Notes: generated by a model from the sequence alone, not told the origin. Shown: positions 37,003 through 45,659, counted from the stretch's first letter. The stretch: 64,000 bases of DNA from Methanobacterium alkalithermotolerans (GCF_018141185.1 NZ_CP058560.1:1054001-1118000); one strand, 5' to 3'. A program made the numbers and translations.

Positions 37003-37632
37003 TTATGGGGCAGGAGTTTCAGGAGGAGTACCTCCCCCGCCAGTATTTCCACCATCCCCTGGAGAATCCCCATTACCTGGAGAATCCCCACCATTAGATG
37101 GAGTATCTTCCGTTGGAGATTGGGTTACAGTAGTTACCTGAGTATTTTGAGTAATATTAGCACTATTTTCAAAAGTAGGGAAGGCAGTATCATTTACCAG
37201 TACCGTGCCATCAGTGGCCGTGGTAGGTAAATCCAGAATATATACTCCAAAGCCAGAGCCTATAAAAAAAGCCAGAGCCAAAAAAACTGCGGCCAAAGCC
37301 CCTATTTTAGATTTTGAACTTTGAGAATTATTTTGATGAGTTCCAGATGTTTTTGGAGTAGTCACGTATTTTTTTACGAGTTCTTCTTCTTCTATTTGAT
37401 CCTTTTCCGCTTTATTTTTTTCTGCCCAATGATCCAGGGATTTTTCCGCGTTTTTTTGACCCCGCATCATTTTAATTCTATCTGCAGCCTCTAGAGTTTC
37501 TAGTTGCTGAGAATATTCTCTTTTTTGAGACTGGTACTCTTTTTTAGATATATTACCTGCTTCCAGGTCTTTTTCCAGGTCTCTGAGAATTTTTAAAATT
37601 TTATCATTTTGACTAATATTAATCCTCTCCAT
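37003..37632 (-). CDS. Single-pass membrane protein with coiled-coil N-terminus and Gly/Pro-rich tail
   Basis: A 209-residue protein of unrecognised family. Residues 1-90 are charged and helical (coiled-coil or SHOCT-like, KDLEAGNISKKEYQSQKREY). A single membrane helix spans about 110-132. The outside part is Thr/Asn-rich and then low-complexity (repeats of GDSPGNGDSPGDGGNTGGGG between 181 and 201), ending in TPPETPAP. The start overlaps the pheA 3' end by 14 bp, so it is probably translated from the pheA transcript. The two lipoprotein genes follow. Such Pro/Gly tails often pass through or anchor to cell walls, but this is inference. Confidence 0.7.
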   Translation of the reverse strand: MERINISQNDKILKILRDLEKDLEAGNISKKEYQSQKREYSQQLETLEAADRIKMMRGQKNAEKSLDHWAEKNKAEKDQIEEEELVKKYVTTPKTSGTHQNNSQSSKSKIGALAAVFLALAFFIGSGFGVYILDLPTTATDGTVLVNDTAFPTFENSANITQNTQVTTVTQSPTEDTPSNGGDSPGNGDSPGDGGNTGGGGTPPETPAP

Positions 37633-38428
37633 AAGTAGGATATGAACCTAAAACTTTTACAAAGGGAGTTTTATTTTTGATGGTATTTAAAATATTCTCT
37701 ACCTTGCTATCATCACAGTGGCCTTCAAAATCTATAAAGAATATATATTTACCCAGACCTTTCTTGGATGGCCTGGATTCAATTTTAGTTAAATTAATAT
37801 TTTCCCTGGCAAAAAGCCCTAAAACATCATATAATCCTCCTGGACAATCTTTAGATAAAGAAAACACTATGGAAGTTTTATCATTACCAGTGGATGGTTG
37901 CTTTTTATGAGAAAGAACAACAAAACGAGTCATATTATTATCATAGTCCTGGATATCTCTAGCAATTATTTCCAACCCATATAACTCAGCAGCACGGTTA
38001 GTGCCAATAGCTCCGGCGTTTTTTTGGCCTTTAATAAATTTAGCTGCTGCAGCAGTACTGGAAGTGGAATGAGTAATTATGTTCAGGTTTTCCAGGAAAA
38101 TGCGGCACTGTGACAATGCTTGTGAATGAGAATAGACCGATTTTATATCTTTAATACTGGTGCCGGGGTTAGCCAATAAATTATGACTTACAGATAAAAC
38201 AATCTCTTTTTCAATTATTAAGTCATAATCCTGGGCTAAAAGATCCAGGGTGACTCCTACAGGACCTTCAATAGAATTTTCAATAGGGACCACGCCTTTA
38301 TCTACTTTTTTGTTTTTAACTGCATCTAAAACTTCTATTATGGAATCATAAGCAATTAAATCCCCTTTTAAAGTAGCAGCAGCCTCCTCTGTAAAGGTTC
38401 CTTTAGGTCCAAAAAATGCCAGAAAAAT
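37619..38428 (-). CDS. pheA: Prephenate dehydratase, probable non-AUG start
   Basis: Converts prephenate to phenylpyruvate in phenylalanine synthesis. The catalytic domain includes AFFGPKGTFTEEAAATLKGD, VVPIENSIEGPVGVTLDLL, SVYSHSQALSQCR-like and the TRF motif in NNMTRFVVLS; a C-terminal ACT domain has ESRPSKKGLGKYIFFIDFEG. The first usual start is a GTG at 38293, but it would delete the conserved GPKGTFTEEAA segment. That segment lies in the same open frame upstream, with no ATG, GTG or TTG back to the RNA ligase stop. ATT at 38428 (269 residues) or CTG at 38422, after gagggag, are the likely starts. The 3' end overlaps the next gene. Confidence 0.88.
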   Translation of the reverse strand: MFLAFFGPKGTFTEEAAATLKGDLIAYDSIIEVLDAVKNKKVDKGVVPIENSIEGPVGVTLDLLAQDYDLIIEKEIVLSVSHNLLANPGTSIKDIKSVYSHSQALSQCRIFLENLNIITHSTSSTAAAAKFIKGQKNAGAIGTNRAAELYGLEIIARDIQDYDNNMTRFVVLSHKKQPSTGNDKTSIVFSLSKDCPGGLYDVLGLFARENINLTKIESRPSKKGLGKYIFFIDFEGHCDDSKVENILNTIKNKTPFVKVLGSYPTYGED

Positions 38429-38457
38429 ATCTCCCTCTTGTTTTGATTTAGGTATAA

Positions 38458-39735
38458 TTAATATAGCCCTCCTTTAAGATAATTCCTTATCTTGTCATTA
38501 GTGGATTGATGTATTCTTCTAATAACTGCCTTTCCATCATTATAATCTTCAAGAACAGCACTTACTCCCAGATCATGTAAATGGCGCATGAATTCCTCGG
38601 CCTCATCCTGATTATCCACTTCGATAATAGTATCTTCTATAGCAGAGTCTCCTTCTGCTATGTCCTGAATAATTTTAAGCATAGGGTAGATAATGGATTC
38701 ACCCATCCTCTGAGCTCTTTTTCTAAGTTCTTCCGGGGAATCTTCCATTTCATATGCCTGAAAACCCTCCCTTATAACTCTTGAAAAGAAAAATGCCCTT
38801 CCAAAATCAAAAGGAAAATTAAATGCGTATTTTATTTCTCGATTATGAGCCTGAGAAGAAGTATATTTAAGAGGAGATAATTCCATCTCAGGTTGTTTCA
38901 TTACCACTCCTTCCCTATTTTCCAGCCCTATTTGTTTAACGATCTCTTTAATTTTTTCTGATGCCTCTTTTACAGGGAATATCCCATACAATCTTACAAC
39001 AGGTAGGCCATAATCCTCCAGAAGCTTTCTTTTTTTATCCAGAGATAATGGTTGATTGGTCAGTTTTTGTCGGATATCAAATACTCGGAATCCCAGATTT
39101 CCGATTTCTTCATAGTGATGGGAAACATAGGGATTGGCCGTTCCAACCATTTCTCCACAAAGTACCAGGTCAGGATTGTCCTGAAAGAATGTAGATAAGT
39201 CCATTAATTCCTGTGCTTTTTTGGTGGTGAAAGGGCAAATATATCCTCCTCGAGTAAGTGCAATTATGGTGATATCATCTTTAGAGTCTGATTCACATTC
39301 CAGGCAGGCCAGGCGGACATTATATCCATTCATCTTTTCTTCTACTGCTACCTGGTCTGGAAAATAATTCTCCAGTGAGGGAGATAAAAGTAAAGTTCTT
39401 CTTATTTTAGGAAAACCCCGGATAACCTGGATATTATTAGTAAGGTATATTACGGTGCCTTCTTCAATTTTACCCAGACCCTTTTTAAATTGAAGTGTAG
39501 GAATATTTAAGGAATGATAAAATTTAATAGTGCCTTTCTTAATTGCTTCTTCCAGTTTTTCTGATTTGATACCAACTTTTTGGTGTATCTTTTCCTCTAA
39601 GAAGTTTTCAATGGAAATTTCTGAGATTAAATCACATTGAGGACATAGATAAAAAAAGTGGGTAAGGGAGTTATTTTTCCTCCAATCGATTTTCATGGAA
39701 GAATTGCATTTAGGGCAATTAATTTCTGGAAGAAT
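38458..39735 (-). CDS. ATP-dependent RNA ligase (Rnl3/Pab1020 type) with N-terminal zinc ribbon
   Basis: A nucleotidyltransferase of the archaeal homodimeric RNA ligase family. Motif I is VEEKMNGYN (Lys121 counted from the ATG at 39696); later RGGYICPFTT, LCGEMVG, REGVVMKQP and EIKYAFNF correspond to motifs Ia-V. The ATG at 39696 cuts a zinc ribbon in half: the codons before it, in frame, read EINCPKCNSS and pair with YLCPQCD after it. No ATG, GTG or TTG lies between them and the upstream CBS gene's stop. ATT at 39735, directly after that stop and eight bases after ggaggggg, is my preferred start (425 residues). Archaeal enzymes circularise RNA. Confidence 0.88.
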   Translation of the reverse strand: MLPEINCPKCNSSMKIDWRKNNSLTHFFYLCPQCDLISEISIENFLEEKIHQKVGIKSEKLEEAIKKGTIKFYHSLNIPTLQFKKGLGKIEEGTVIYLTNNIQVIRGFPKIRRTLLLSPSLENYFPDQVAVEEKMNGYNVRLACLECESDSKDDITIIALTRGGYICPFTTKKAQELMDLSTFFQDNPDLVLCGEMVGTANPYVSHHYEEIGNLGFRVFDIRQKLTNQPLSLDKKRKLLEDYGLPVVRLYGIFPVKEASEKIKEIVKQIGLENREGVVMKQPEMELSPLKYTSSQAHNREIKYAFNFPFDFGRAFFFSRVIREGFQAYEMEDSPEELRKRAQRMGESIIYPMLKIIQDIAEGDSAIEDTIIEVDNQDEAEEFMRHLHDLGVSAVLEDYNDGKAVIRRIHQSTNDKIRNYLKGGLY

Positions 39736-40560
39736 TTAGTTAACCCCCTCCATTTCAACAATAAGGTCCATTAAATCTGTTTTAGTTATAATGCCCAGCA
39801 GATGATTATTTTCATCTATAACTGGAAATCCGCTGAATCCTTTATCCAGCATCAGTTGGGCAGCTTCAGCTATGGTGGACTGAGGGGAAATAGTATGCAC
39901 ATTTTGAGTCATAACATCCTGCACCAGTAGATTCCTTATACGTGCTGCCTTGTGTTTATCTGGTACTATCTTTCGGAAGGATATTAAAGATTCCGCGATA
40001 TCTTTAGCAGTTATTATGCCTGCAAGATCTTCCCCTTCCATTACCAGTAACCTGCTCACCTTAGAATCTATCATTAACCTCCTAGCATGGACAATTCTTT
40101 CCTGTGGATCTAAAGATAGAATTTCTGTGCTCATAAAGTCCTCTACCAGCTTGTTCTCGTAAGCTTTTCCCCGGCAGTTGTCTATAAAATCAGATTTGGT
40201 AATAATACCAACCATTTCTCCATCTTCCAATACCGGAAGACCGCCTAAATAATTTTCAAGCATTTTATTAGCTGCTGTCCCCAGGTCCATTTCAGGATGG
40301 GTAGTGATAAGTTCCGTGGTCATAACCGTGGAAAGATGAAAATGGGATGGGGGTAGATTACCGTATTTAGAGGATCCCAGTTTTTGAGCAATGTCTTTTT
40401 CAGTTACCATTCCTACCAGTTCTTTAACTTTATCATTATTGGTGTTAACTACTGGTAGTCGGGAAACTTTATTTTTTTTCATGATTTTAAGTGCATCGTG
40501 CAGGTTTTGATCTTTATCAACCACCACGATATCGGATGACATTATATTTTTTATTTGCAT
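39736..40560 (-). CDS. Four-CBS-domain protein (cluster member 5)
   Basis: A 274-residue protein that consists almost entirely of four CBS repeats, each with the pattern (I/V)MSxx(I/V)...A...M......LPVV...(L/V)xGI(I/V)TxxD: KNIMSSDIVVVDKD, TVMTTELITTHPE, DFMSTEILSLDPQ and DVMTQNVHTISPQ. Two Bateman modules result. CBS pairs bind adenine nucleotides or SAM and act as energy or metabolite sensors. The ATG follows cagggga. It is the last of five such genes and its stop lies in the same frame as the RNA ligase, with no gap. Confidence 0.9.
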   Translation of the reverse strand: MQIKNIMSSDIVVVDKDQNLHDALKIMKKNKVSRLPVVNTNNDKVKELVGMVTEKDIAQKLGSSKYGNLPPSHFHLSTVMTTELITTHPEMDLGTAANKMLENYLGGLPVLEDGEMVGIITKSDFIDNCRGKAYENKLVEDFMSTEILSLDPQERIVHARRLMIDSKVSRLLVMEGEDLAGIITAKDIAESLISFRKIVPDKHKAARIRNLLVQDVMTQNVHTISPQSTIAEAAQLMLDKGFSGFPVIDENNHLLGIITKTDLMDLIVEMEGVN

Positions 40561-40650
40561 AAAAATCCCCTGATTAAATATTTTCCTTAATCTATACGAA
40601 TTTTTTATAAATACTGGTTTAATTTCTAAAAAAAAAAGAAATTAATCAGT

Positions 40651-41490
40651 TTACTGAATTCCTTTTATTATATCTGTTTTAGTTATTATTCCCACTAACT
40701 CTTCGTCTTTTACAACAGGCATACCACTTATATCCTTTTCCAGCATCAATTTAGAAGCTGCTGCTGCATCTTCATCAGCATCCATTATCACCAGATGATT
40801 GGTCATTAAATCACCTGCAGTTAACATGGAAACCATTCTCACGTTCTTTTTTTCTGCTCCCTCAACTGGCCGGATGAAGTAAATTTTTTCCACGTTGATC
40901 CCTGTTTCCGGGTCTTCAATCTGGGCAAAAGAAATGTTTTCAGTGGTTATAATTCCAACCGGGTTGCTATCTCGAATAACAACTATTCGGCCAATCTTTT
41001 TTTCTTCCATGAGAGATATTACATGGTTTATTCCATGGTTTTCATTTACAGTTACCACTTCGGAACTCATCAAATCAGAAATCTTCCATTTCCCTGTATA
41101 TTTATTACCATATATTTTAATGAGATCTGTTTTGGTTATTATCCCTGCTAATCCCTCTTCATCAACCACTATTAATGAGCTGATATCCTTTTTCAGCATC
41201 ATTTCTACCGCTTCTTTAACATTTTCTCCGGGGCTAATGGTAATCAAATCAGTATTCATCACTCTATTTATGGAAATTTTATCAATAGGTCTTCTTTTCC
41301 AGTTGGGGCCATTGCCTCTCATTTTATGAGTTATATCCCTTTCTGTTACAATACCCACTGGATGGCCTTCTTTATTTATTACCACAATGCGACTGAATCC
41401 ATTTTTTATCATGAGGTTTCTAGCATAGGCTACCTGGTCAGTATCCTGGATAACCACCACTTCCTCAGTCATTATGTCTTGAACTTTCAT
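40651..41490 (-). CDS. Four-CBS-domain protein (cluster member 4)
   Basis: A 279-residue stand-alone CBS protein. The four repeats begin QDIMTEEVVVIQD, NRVMNTDLITISPG, SDLMSSEVVTVNEN and GDLMTNHLVIMDAD. The third and fourth are separated by a linker (YFIRPVEGAEKKNV) that is longer than in its siblings. No catalytic domain is attached. The ribosome binding site aggtgat precedes the ATG. The gene lies 28 bp after the CBS gene at 41519-42457, so the two are likely co-transcribed; the next gene starts 90 bp downstream. Confidence 0.9.
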   Translation of the reverse strand: MKVQDIMTEEVVVIQDTDQVAYARNLMIKNGFSRIVVINKEGHPVGIVTERDITHKMRGNGPNWKRRPIDKISINRVMNTDLITISPGENVKEAVEMMLKKDISSLIVVDEEGLAGIITKTDLIKIYGNKYTGKWKISDLMSSEVVTVNENHGINHVISLMEEKKIGRIVVIRDSNPVGIITTENISFAQIEDPETGINVEKIYFIRPVEGAEKKNVRMVSMLTAGDLMTNHLVIMDADEDAAAASKLMLEKDISGMPVVKDEELVGIITKTDIIKGIQ

Positions 41491-41518
41491 TGATCATCAC
41501 CTGAAAGATATACCTGAA

Positions 41519-42457
41519 TTATTTTATTGCATTTAAAATATCCTTTTCAGTAATTATACCTACTAATTCATTATTTTTGACCACCGGCAATCCACCGATT
41601 CCCTTTTTTTCCATTATTTCGCAAACTTCCCCTAAATTATTTTGGGGGGTGGTGGTAATTACCTCGTTTTCCATTATTTCAGTGATTTTAGTATTCAGTA
41701 TTTCTTCTGCACTATTAGAAACCATATTATTGAAGGCCTTGCTTTCACCTAAAAATTCCAGAATATCAGTGGAAGTTATCAGTCCTACCAACTTTTCATG
41801 TTCAGGGTGCGGAGTTTTCCTATCTTCGCCCACTATAGGTATTCTTCGTAGTCGATTACGAACCATTATTTTAGAAGCGCTCTCAATAGGAGTTCCAGGT
41901 GTAGTAGAAATCACCGGAGTGGACATATAATCCTCCACCAGCTCATCAGTTAGTACTCCTGCCATTAAAAGTGCAAAATCCCTTTCTGAAACCATTCCCA
42001 CAATATTCTCATCAGAGTTTATTACTGGAAGTCCGCCCACACCAAATTCGGTCATTTTACTTACAGCTTCACTAATAGAGTCCTTATTAGATAAATGATA
42101 AACATCCCGGGTCATTATTTTTTTCACAGACTCGTTGATTGCAGCCAGGAAATTATCTTCATATTTTTCCTCCACAATTTTAAACTTGTCTCCACCTCCT
42201 AAAAAGTTTAAAATATCCATGGAGGTAACAATCCCCAGAAGTTTTCCTGTTCCCGGATCAGTAATAGGTAGTCTCCGGAATTTATTTGCTACCATTATTT
42301 CTGCAGCTTCCTTTATAGTGGCAGTTTGAGGGATGGTAACCACATCTTTTTTAGCGATGCTCATTATATCACCCTCATGCTGGGAAGCTCGACTTTCAAA
42401 TTCTACGGGCCCGCGGTCCATAGATTTTACTCTATTTATGGTATCTTTTCTTCTCAT
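41519..42457 (-). CDS. Four-CBS-domain protein with N-terminal extension (cluster member 3)
   Basis: A 312-residue protein. A basic non-CBS extension of about 30 residues (KDTINRVKSMDRGPVEFESR) precedes four CBS repeats starting SIAKKDVVTIPQ, KKIMTRDVYHLSN, EDYMSTPVISTTPG and TEIMENEVITTTPQ. The third repeat contains an insert (GEDRKTPHPEHEKLVG). The start is the ATG at 42457 with agaggtg upstream; the TTG one codon earlier is also possible. It has its own promoter region (TATA at 42527-42534), so the CBS cluster probably has at least two transcripts. Confidence 0.9.
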   Translation of the reverse strand: MRRKDTINRVKSMDRGPVEFESRASQHEGDIMSIAKKDVVTIPQTATIKEAAEIMVANKFRRLPITDPGTGKLLGIVTSMDILNFLGGGDKFKIVEEKYEDNFLAAINESVKKIMTRDVYHLSNKDSISEAVSKMTEFGVGGLPVINSDENIVGMVSERDFALLMAGVLTDELVEDYMSTPVISTTPGTPIESASKIMVRNRLRRIPIVGEDRKTPHPEHEKLVGLITSTDILEFLGESKAFNNMVSNSAEEILNTKITEIMENEVITTTPQNNLGEVCEIMEKKGIGGLPVVKNNELVGIITEKDILNAIK

Positions 42458-42752
42458 CAATACACCTCTCTAGGAGATAATGGTACTAAATGAATAAATT
42501 TTACATTTAATAACAAATTTAAAGCTTTTATAAACGTTTTGAATATAGCTTTATTCTGGTTTAAGTAGCCTGAAATAAGCAAGCAATAGTCGGGAAAACT
42601 CATGTTTTTATTTTTAATAACTTTACATAGTTTTTTCATACTAAAGTAAGTATGGCCCCCTATACAATATGAAAACATCAAACTGGGCTCAGGTTCAGGG
42701 TAAAAAATATTTTTTTTTGTTCCTGACCTTATTGTGCGGTTTTTTAAAATAA
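42458..42752. other. Intergenic region between CBS genes
   Basis: A 295-bp AT-rich gap inside the CBS cluster. It holds the TATA box of the downstream CBS gene. A 74-codon minus-strand frame (42457-42681) crosses that TATA box and is judged non-coding. Confidence 0.45.
42527..42534 (-). promoter_or_regulatory. TATA box for the CBS gene at 42457
   Basis: Read on the minus strand, cgtttataaaagc contains a good TATA box about 70 bp upstream of the ATG. It predicts a leader of about 45 bases that includes the agaggtg ribosome binding site. Confidence 0.5.
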
Positions 42753-43565
42753 TTAAGATAAATAAGACCCCAAAATGTCTTCTCTTGAAACTATACCTAC
42801 TAATTCAGATTCTTTAGATCTATTTGGCTCTTTTTTTACAAATACTGGATTTTTAACCACAGGTAACCGTCCGATATCATTTACGATCATTAGATTAGCT
42901 GCTTCATCCACCAGCATATCATCAGTGCCCACCAAGGTAGGAGTCTTCATAACTTTCTCCACCTTGATTGAACGCTTTCCATGCTCAGTTTCCATCCCAG
43001 TACTTATATGACGAGCTTTAATTAGATCTTTCCTGGTTATAATGCCAATTAATTTGCCATTTTTTAAAACAGGTAGACCAGAATAACCAGATTCGTCCAT
43101 TTGATTCCATACCTTGGAAATCAAATCGTGGTAGTCACAAGATACTACATTTTTGGTTTTGATGTCCCCTAAAGTTTTTTTATGGGGTTCTGCGCCTTCT
43201 TCTTTCAATCCGCGCAGAATATCAACCACACTAACAATTCCCACTAAATTCAAGTTATTATTTGACTCCACCACAGGAGCCTGTATTTCTGCTGCAGAAA
43301 GAATGTTATAGGCAGCTTTAAAAATATTCATTTCAGGTGTTAAAATAACCTTTGGCTTTTTCATAATGCCCCTGGCTTCTATATTAGATTTGGTTGTAGA
43401 GATATTCAGCATATTTCCTCTGGTAATTAAACCTTCTAAATGATCCCCATTAAGCACAGGAATGCAACGGAAGTCCTCATCCCGAAGAATAGATCTTACC
43501 CGTGTTGCACTGGTATCTAAAGAAACACTGACCGGATTAGAGGTCATTATATCTTCCACATTCAA
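42753..43565 (-). CDS. Four-CBS-domain protein (cluster member 2)
   Basis: About 270 residues with four divergent CBS repeats: EDIMTSNPVSVSLD, RGIMKKPKVILTPE, DIKTKNVVSCDY and EKVMKTPTLVGTDD. The last has an insert (FVKKEPNRSKESE). I place the start at TTG 43565, directly after the upstream gene's stop, because gggtgat then gives normal spacing and the protein starts MNVEDIM like its siblings. A GTG at 43574 is the alternative and would overlap the upstream gene by 8 bp. Translational coupling to the upstream CBS-zinc ribbon gene is likely. Confidence 0.88.
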   Translation of the reverse strand: MNVEDIMTSNPVSVSLDTSATRVRSILRDEDFRCIPVLNGDHLEGLITRGNMLNISTTKSNIEARGIMKKPKVILTPEMNIFKAAYNILSAAEIQAPVVESNNNLNLVGIVSVVDILRGLKEEGAEPHKKTLGDIKTKNVVSCDYHDLISKVWNQMDESGYSGLPVLKNGKLIGIITRKDLIKARHISTGMETEHGKRSIKVEKVMKTPTLVGTDDMLVDEAANLMIVNDIGRLPVVKNPVFVKKEPNRSKESELVGIVSREDILGSYLS

Positions 43566-43566
43566 A

Positions 43567-44130
43567 TTAATCACCCTCTAAATCTTCTTTACATTCTTCA
43601 CACACAAATTTACCATCAATTTCATCCAGATATTCCATGAAATTTCCACAGAGTTCACATGCTCCGGGAAATGGTCTTTCATCAGTGGGGAAACCCACCT
43701 GATTTTCCTGAATACGCGCATTTACCACCAGTATTTCAGTTAATTCAGGAGAAACAGCCATAACATCACTAGAGGTCAATATTCCCACCAATGACCCATC
43801 TTTAACAACAGGCAACCTCCTTATGTTATTTTTAGCCATTAAACGAGCTGCTTCGTTCAATTCGCTGCCAGGATCTATATTTATAAGATTTTTAGTCATG
43901 ACCTGGCCAATAGTAATATCACTGGCCGCGATATTTTTTGAAACAACCTTTCTTATAATGTCACTTTCAGTTATAACTCCTTCTGGTCCAGCCTTAGTCT
44001 TTACTATTAGACTACCTACTTTCATCCGGGTCATCAATAGTGCCGCATCTGCAATACTTAGCTTATGGTCTACGGTTACAACATTTGAAGTCATGGCGTC
44101 GTGTACTGTCACTTTAGTTTCCATTTCCAT
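43567..44130 (-). CDS. Two-CBS-domain protein with C-terminal zinc ribbon (cluster member 1)
   Basis: 187 residues. Two CBS repeats (HDAMTSNVVTVDHK and GQVMTKNLINIDPG) form one Bateman module, followed by a small C-terminal zinc ribbon CELCGNFMEYLDE ... FVCEECKEDL with two CxxC knuckles. CBS-zinc ribbon fusions are known in archaea and may bind nucleic acid or protein. The ribosome binding site ggagg lies six bases before the ATG. It is first in the CBS series and starts 10 bp after queE ends, so read-through from queE is possible. Confidence 0.9.
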   Translation of the reverse strand: MEMETKVTVHDAMTSNVVTVDHKLSIADAALLMTRMKVGSLIVKTKAGPEGVITESDIIRKVVSKNIAASDITIGQVMTKNLINIDPGSELNEAARLMAKNNIRRLPVVKDGSLVGILTSSDVMAVSPELTEILVVNARIQENQVGFPTDERPFPGACELCGNFMEYLDEIDGKFVCEECKEDLEGD

Positions 44131-44140
44131 CTAAAACCTC

Positions 44141-44842
44141 CTATCTGACCTTTAGAAGTTTATGTATCTGGGGGATGGTTAAAACATCCATGTGTTTTCC
44201 TGCTTTTTCAGACATTTTAAAGAGTTTAGGACTATGCTTAACCCAATAATCAACAGGACTTGCAGGTTGTATTACCAGTGGAACTTTTGAAGGTAGGTTA
44301 AGTTCTTTTTTGATGTGTTTGGCAATTAGTTCCACAGTGTCCACTTTGGTAGTGGGAAGCACTACAACTTTACAATAACTATTTGCTCCTTTTTCTATTA
44401 ATATGTTTAGGGAATCCACTTCCTTTTCCCATAAATCACCCTTATTATCACTGGCAAAATGTTCCGGCAGTTTTATATCCACCGAAGCATAATCAATTAA
44501 TCCGGCGATTTTCTTAATCTGTGATGGTAAAGACCCGTTAGTTTCCAGCATAGATTTAAAATCATTTCGTTCTAAAAATAATTTGATAAAATCTGCCTGA
44601 AGTAATGGTTCTCCCCCTGTAAAGGAAATAGAATGGAAATCAGGGGTCAGCAAATGGCTTACAGTTTTCGATAACTCTTCAATTGAAATTTCGATACCAT
44701 TGGCTGCATTTTTGCTTTCAGGAGTATCGCAATAGATACAATCCAGATTGCACCCTGCAAAACGAATAAAAATTTGTCTGCGACCAATGAGCTTGCCTTC
44801 ACCTTGAATACTTGAAAAAACTTCCATGATAGGTGCTTTCAT
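44141..44842 (-). CDS. queE: 7-carboxy-7-deazaguanine synthase QueE
   Basis: Radical SAM enzyme that forms CDG from 6-carboxytetrahydropterin, on the way to preQ0 and archaeosine. The 233-residue protein begins APIMEVFSSIQGEGKLIGRR, the QueE N-terminal signature, and has the cluster motif CNLDCIYC (about residues 31-38) and FTGGEPLLQ. The length is normal. It lies 77 bp downstream of queD on the same strand. QueC is not in the window. Confidence 0.95.
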   Translation of the reverse strand: MKAPIMEVFSSIQGEGKLIGRRQIFIRFAGCNLDCIYCDTPESKNAANGIEISIEELSKTVSHLLTPDFHSISFTGGEPLLQADFIKLFLERNDFKSMLETNGSLPSQIKKIAGLIDYASVDIKLPEHFASDNKGDLWEKEVDSLNILIEKGANSYCKVVVLPTTKVDTVELIAKHIKKELNLPSKVPLVIQPASPVDYWVKHSPKLFKMSEKAGKHMDVLTIPQIHKLLKVR

Positions 44843-44919
44843 AGGAATACCTGATTTATAAATTAATTCTTATTTAAACTATTTTTTTATTCAGAGATAT
44901 ATTTAGAATTTTTTTGTAC

Positions 44920-45414
44920 TTAATAATTTTCGCAGTTCCGGTTACGACTATAAAAAGCGCCCTGCCCAATGCCTTCATTAACACAAATCTGAACCACCGA
45001 AACATCGGCTCCCTTTTCTTGTAACTTTTCCCACAGTTTATCCACAAAATATATGGATAAATCCTCTGCAGAAGTGGAAGGTAAAGGAAGGAGTACACAG
45101 TCCTGAAGAGGTAATTTATATTCCTTGCCATCAATACTAAATTCAACAGAGTTTTTTACTGACTTGAACTCAATCAATGGACTTTCTAAAGGAATTAATA
45201 CCTTATGATCCAATTTTTTACATATGGTCCTTACAATGCTTTTAACTTCTTTAAAGTCAACCACAAATCCAAATTTACCTGATCGCTGGCCCTCCAGCTG
45301 AACATCCACATGATAGGAGTGTCCATGAATACAGCCACATGATTCATGTTCAGGAATCATGTGCGCTGCAGAGAACCTTAAGTTAGCATGAATGCCATTA
45401 ATAATAATTTTCAT
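44920..45414 (-). CDS. queD: 6-carboxy-tetrahydropterin synthase family protein (QueD/PTPS)
   Basis: A 164-residue member of the PTPS/QueD family. The zinc-binding histidines are in FSAAHMIPEHESCGCIHGHS (about residues 14-33: one His after FSAA, then HGHSYH) and a catalytic cysteine-containing loop CGCIHGH is present. VDFKEVKSIV and LDHKVLIPLESP match conserved segments. The neighbouring queE supports the QueD role; archaeal PTPS homologues with other pterin substrates are the alternative. The upstream gap of 245 bp probably holds its own promoter. Confidence 0.9.
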   Translation of the reverse strand: MKIIINGIHANLRFSAAHMIPEHESCGCIHGHSYHVDVQLEGQRSGKFGFVVDFKEVKSIVRTICKKLDHKVLIPLESPLIEFKSVKNSVEFSIDGKEYKLPLQDCVLLPLPSTSAEDLSIYFVDKLWEKLQEKGADVSVVQICVNEGIGQGAFYSRNRNCENY

Positions 45415-45659
45415 TTTTTTACCTGTATTATATTAAATTCCAGTCCTTAAAATTAGTAATAAATATGCTTCAAAAATTTGAATCTCTATCCTGATATTCT
45501 AGAAAGGTTATGTAGAGCACTGCTATTATAATTTATACCTCAATATAAATCTTGGCACGTGACCTCCTTTTTAGAACATCTAACTCATACTGGCGAAATA
45601 AATATCGATTTCATAAAGATAGTTTCAATTCCAGGATAATCCGGCCATTGTTAACCGAG

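Noticed and set aside
38293..38295. GTG as the pheA start
   Set aside because: It would remove the conserved GPKGTFTEEAA region, which is coded in the same frame upstream.
42457..42681. 74-codon minus-strand frame between two CBS genes
   Set aside because: It crosses a good TATA box (42527-42534), begins at a TTG without a ribosome binding site, and its sequence shows no protein-like conservation; the region is a promoter.
45415..45659. tRNA or riboswitch upstream of queD
   Set aside because: No T-arm consensus, cloverleaf, or preQ1-type pseudoknot could be traced by eye; the region is AT-rich and left unassigned.
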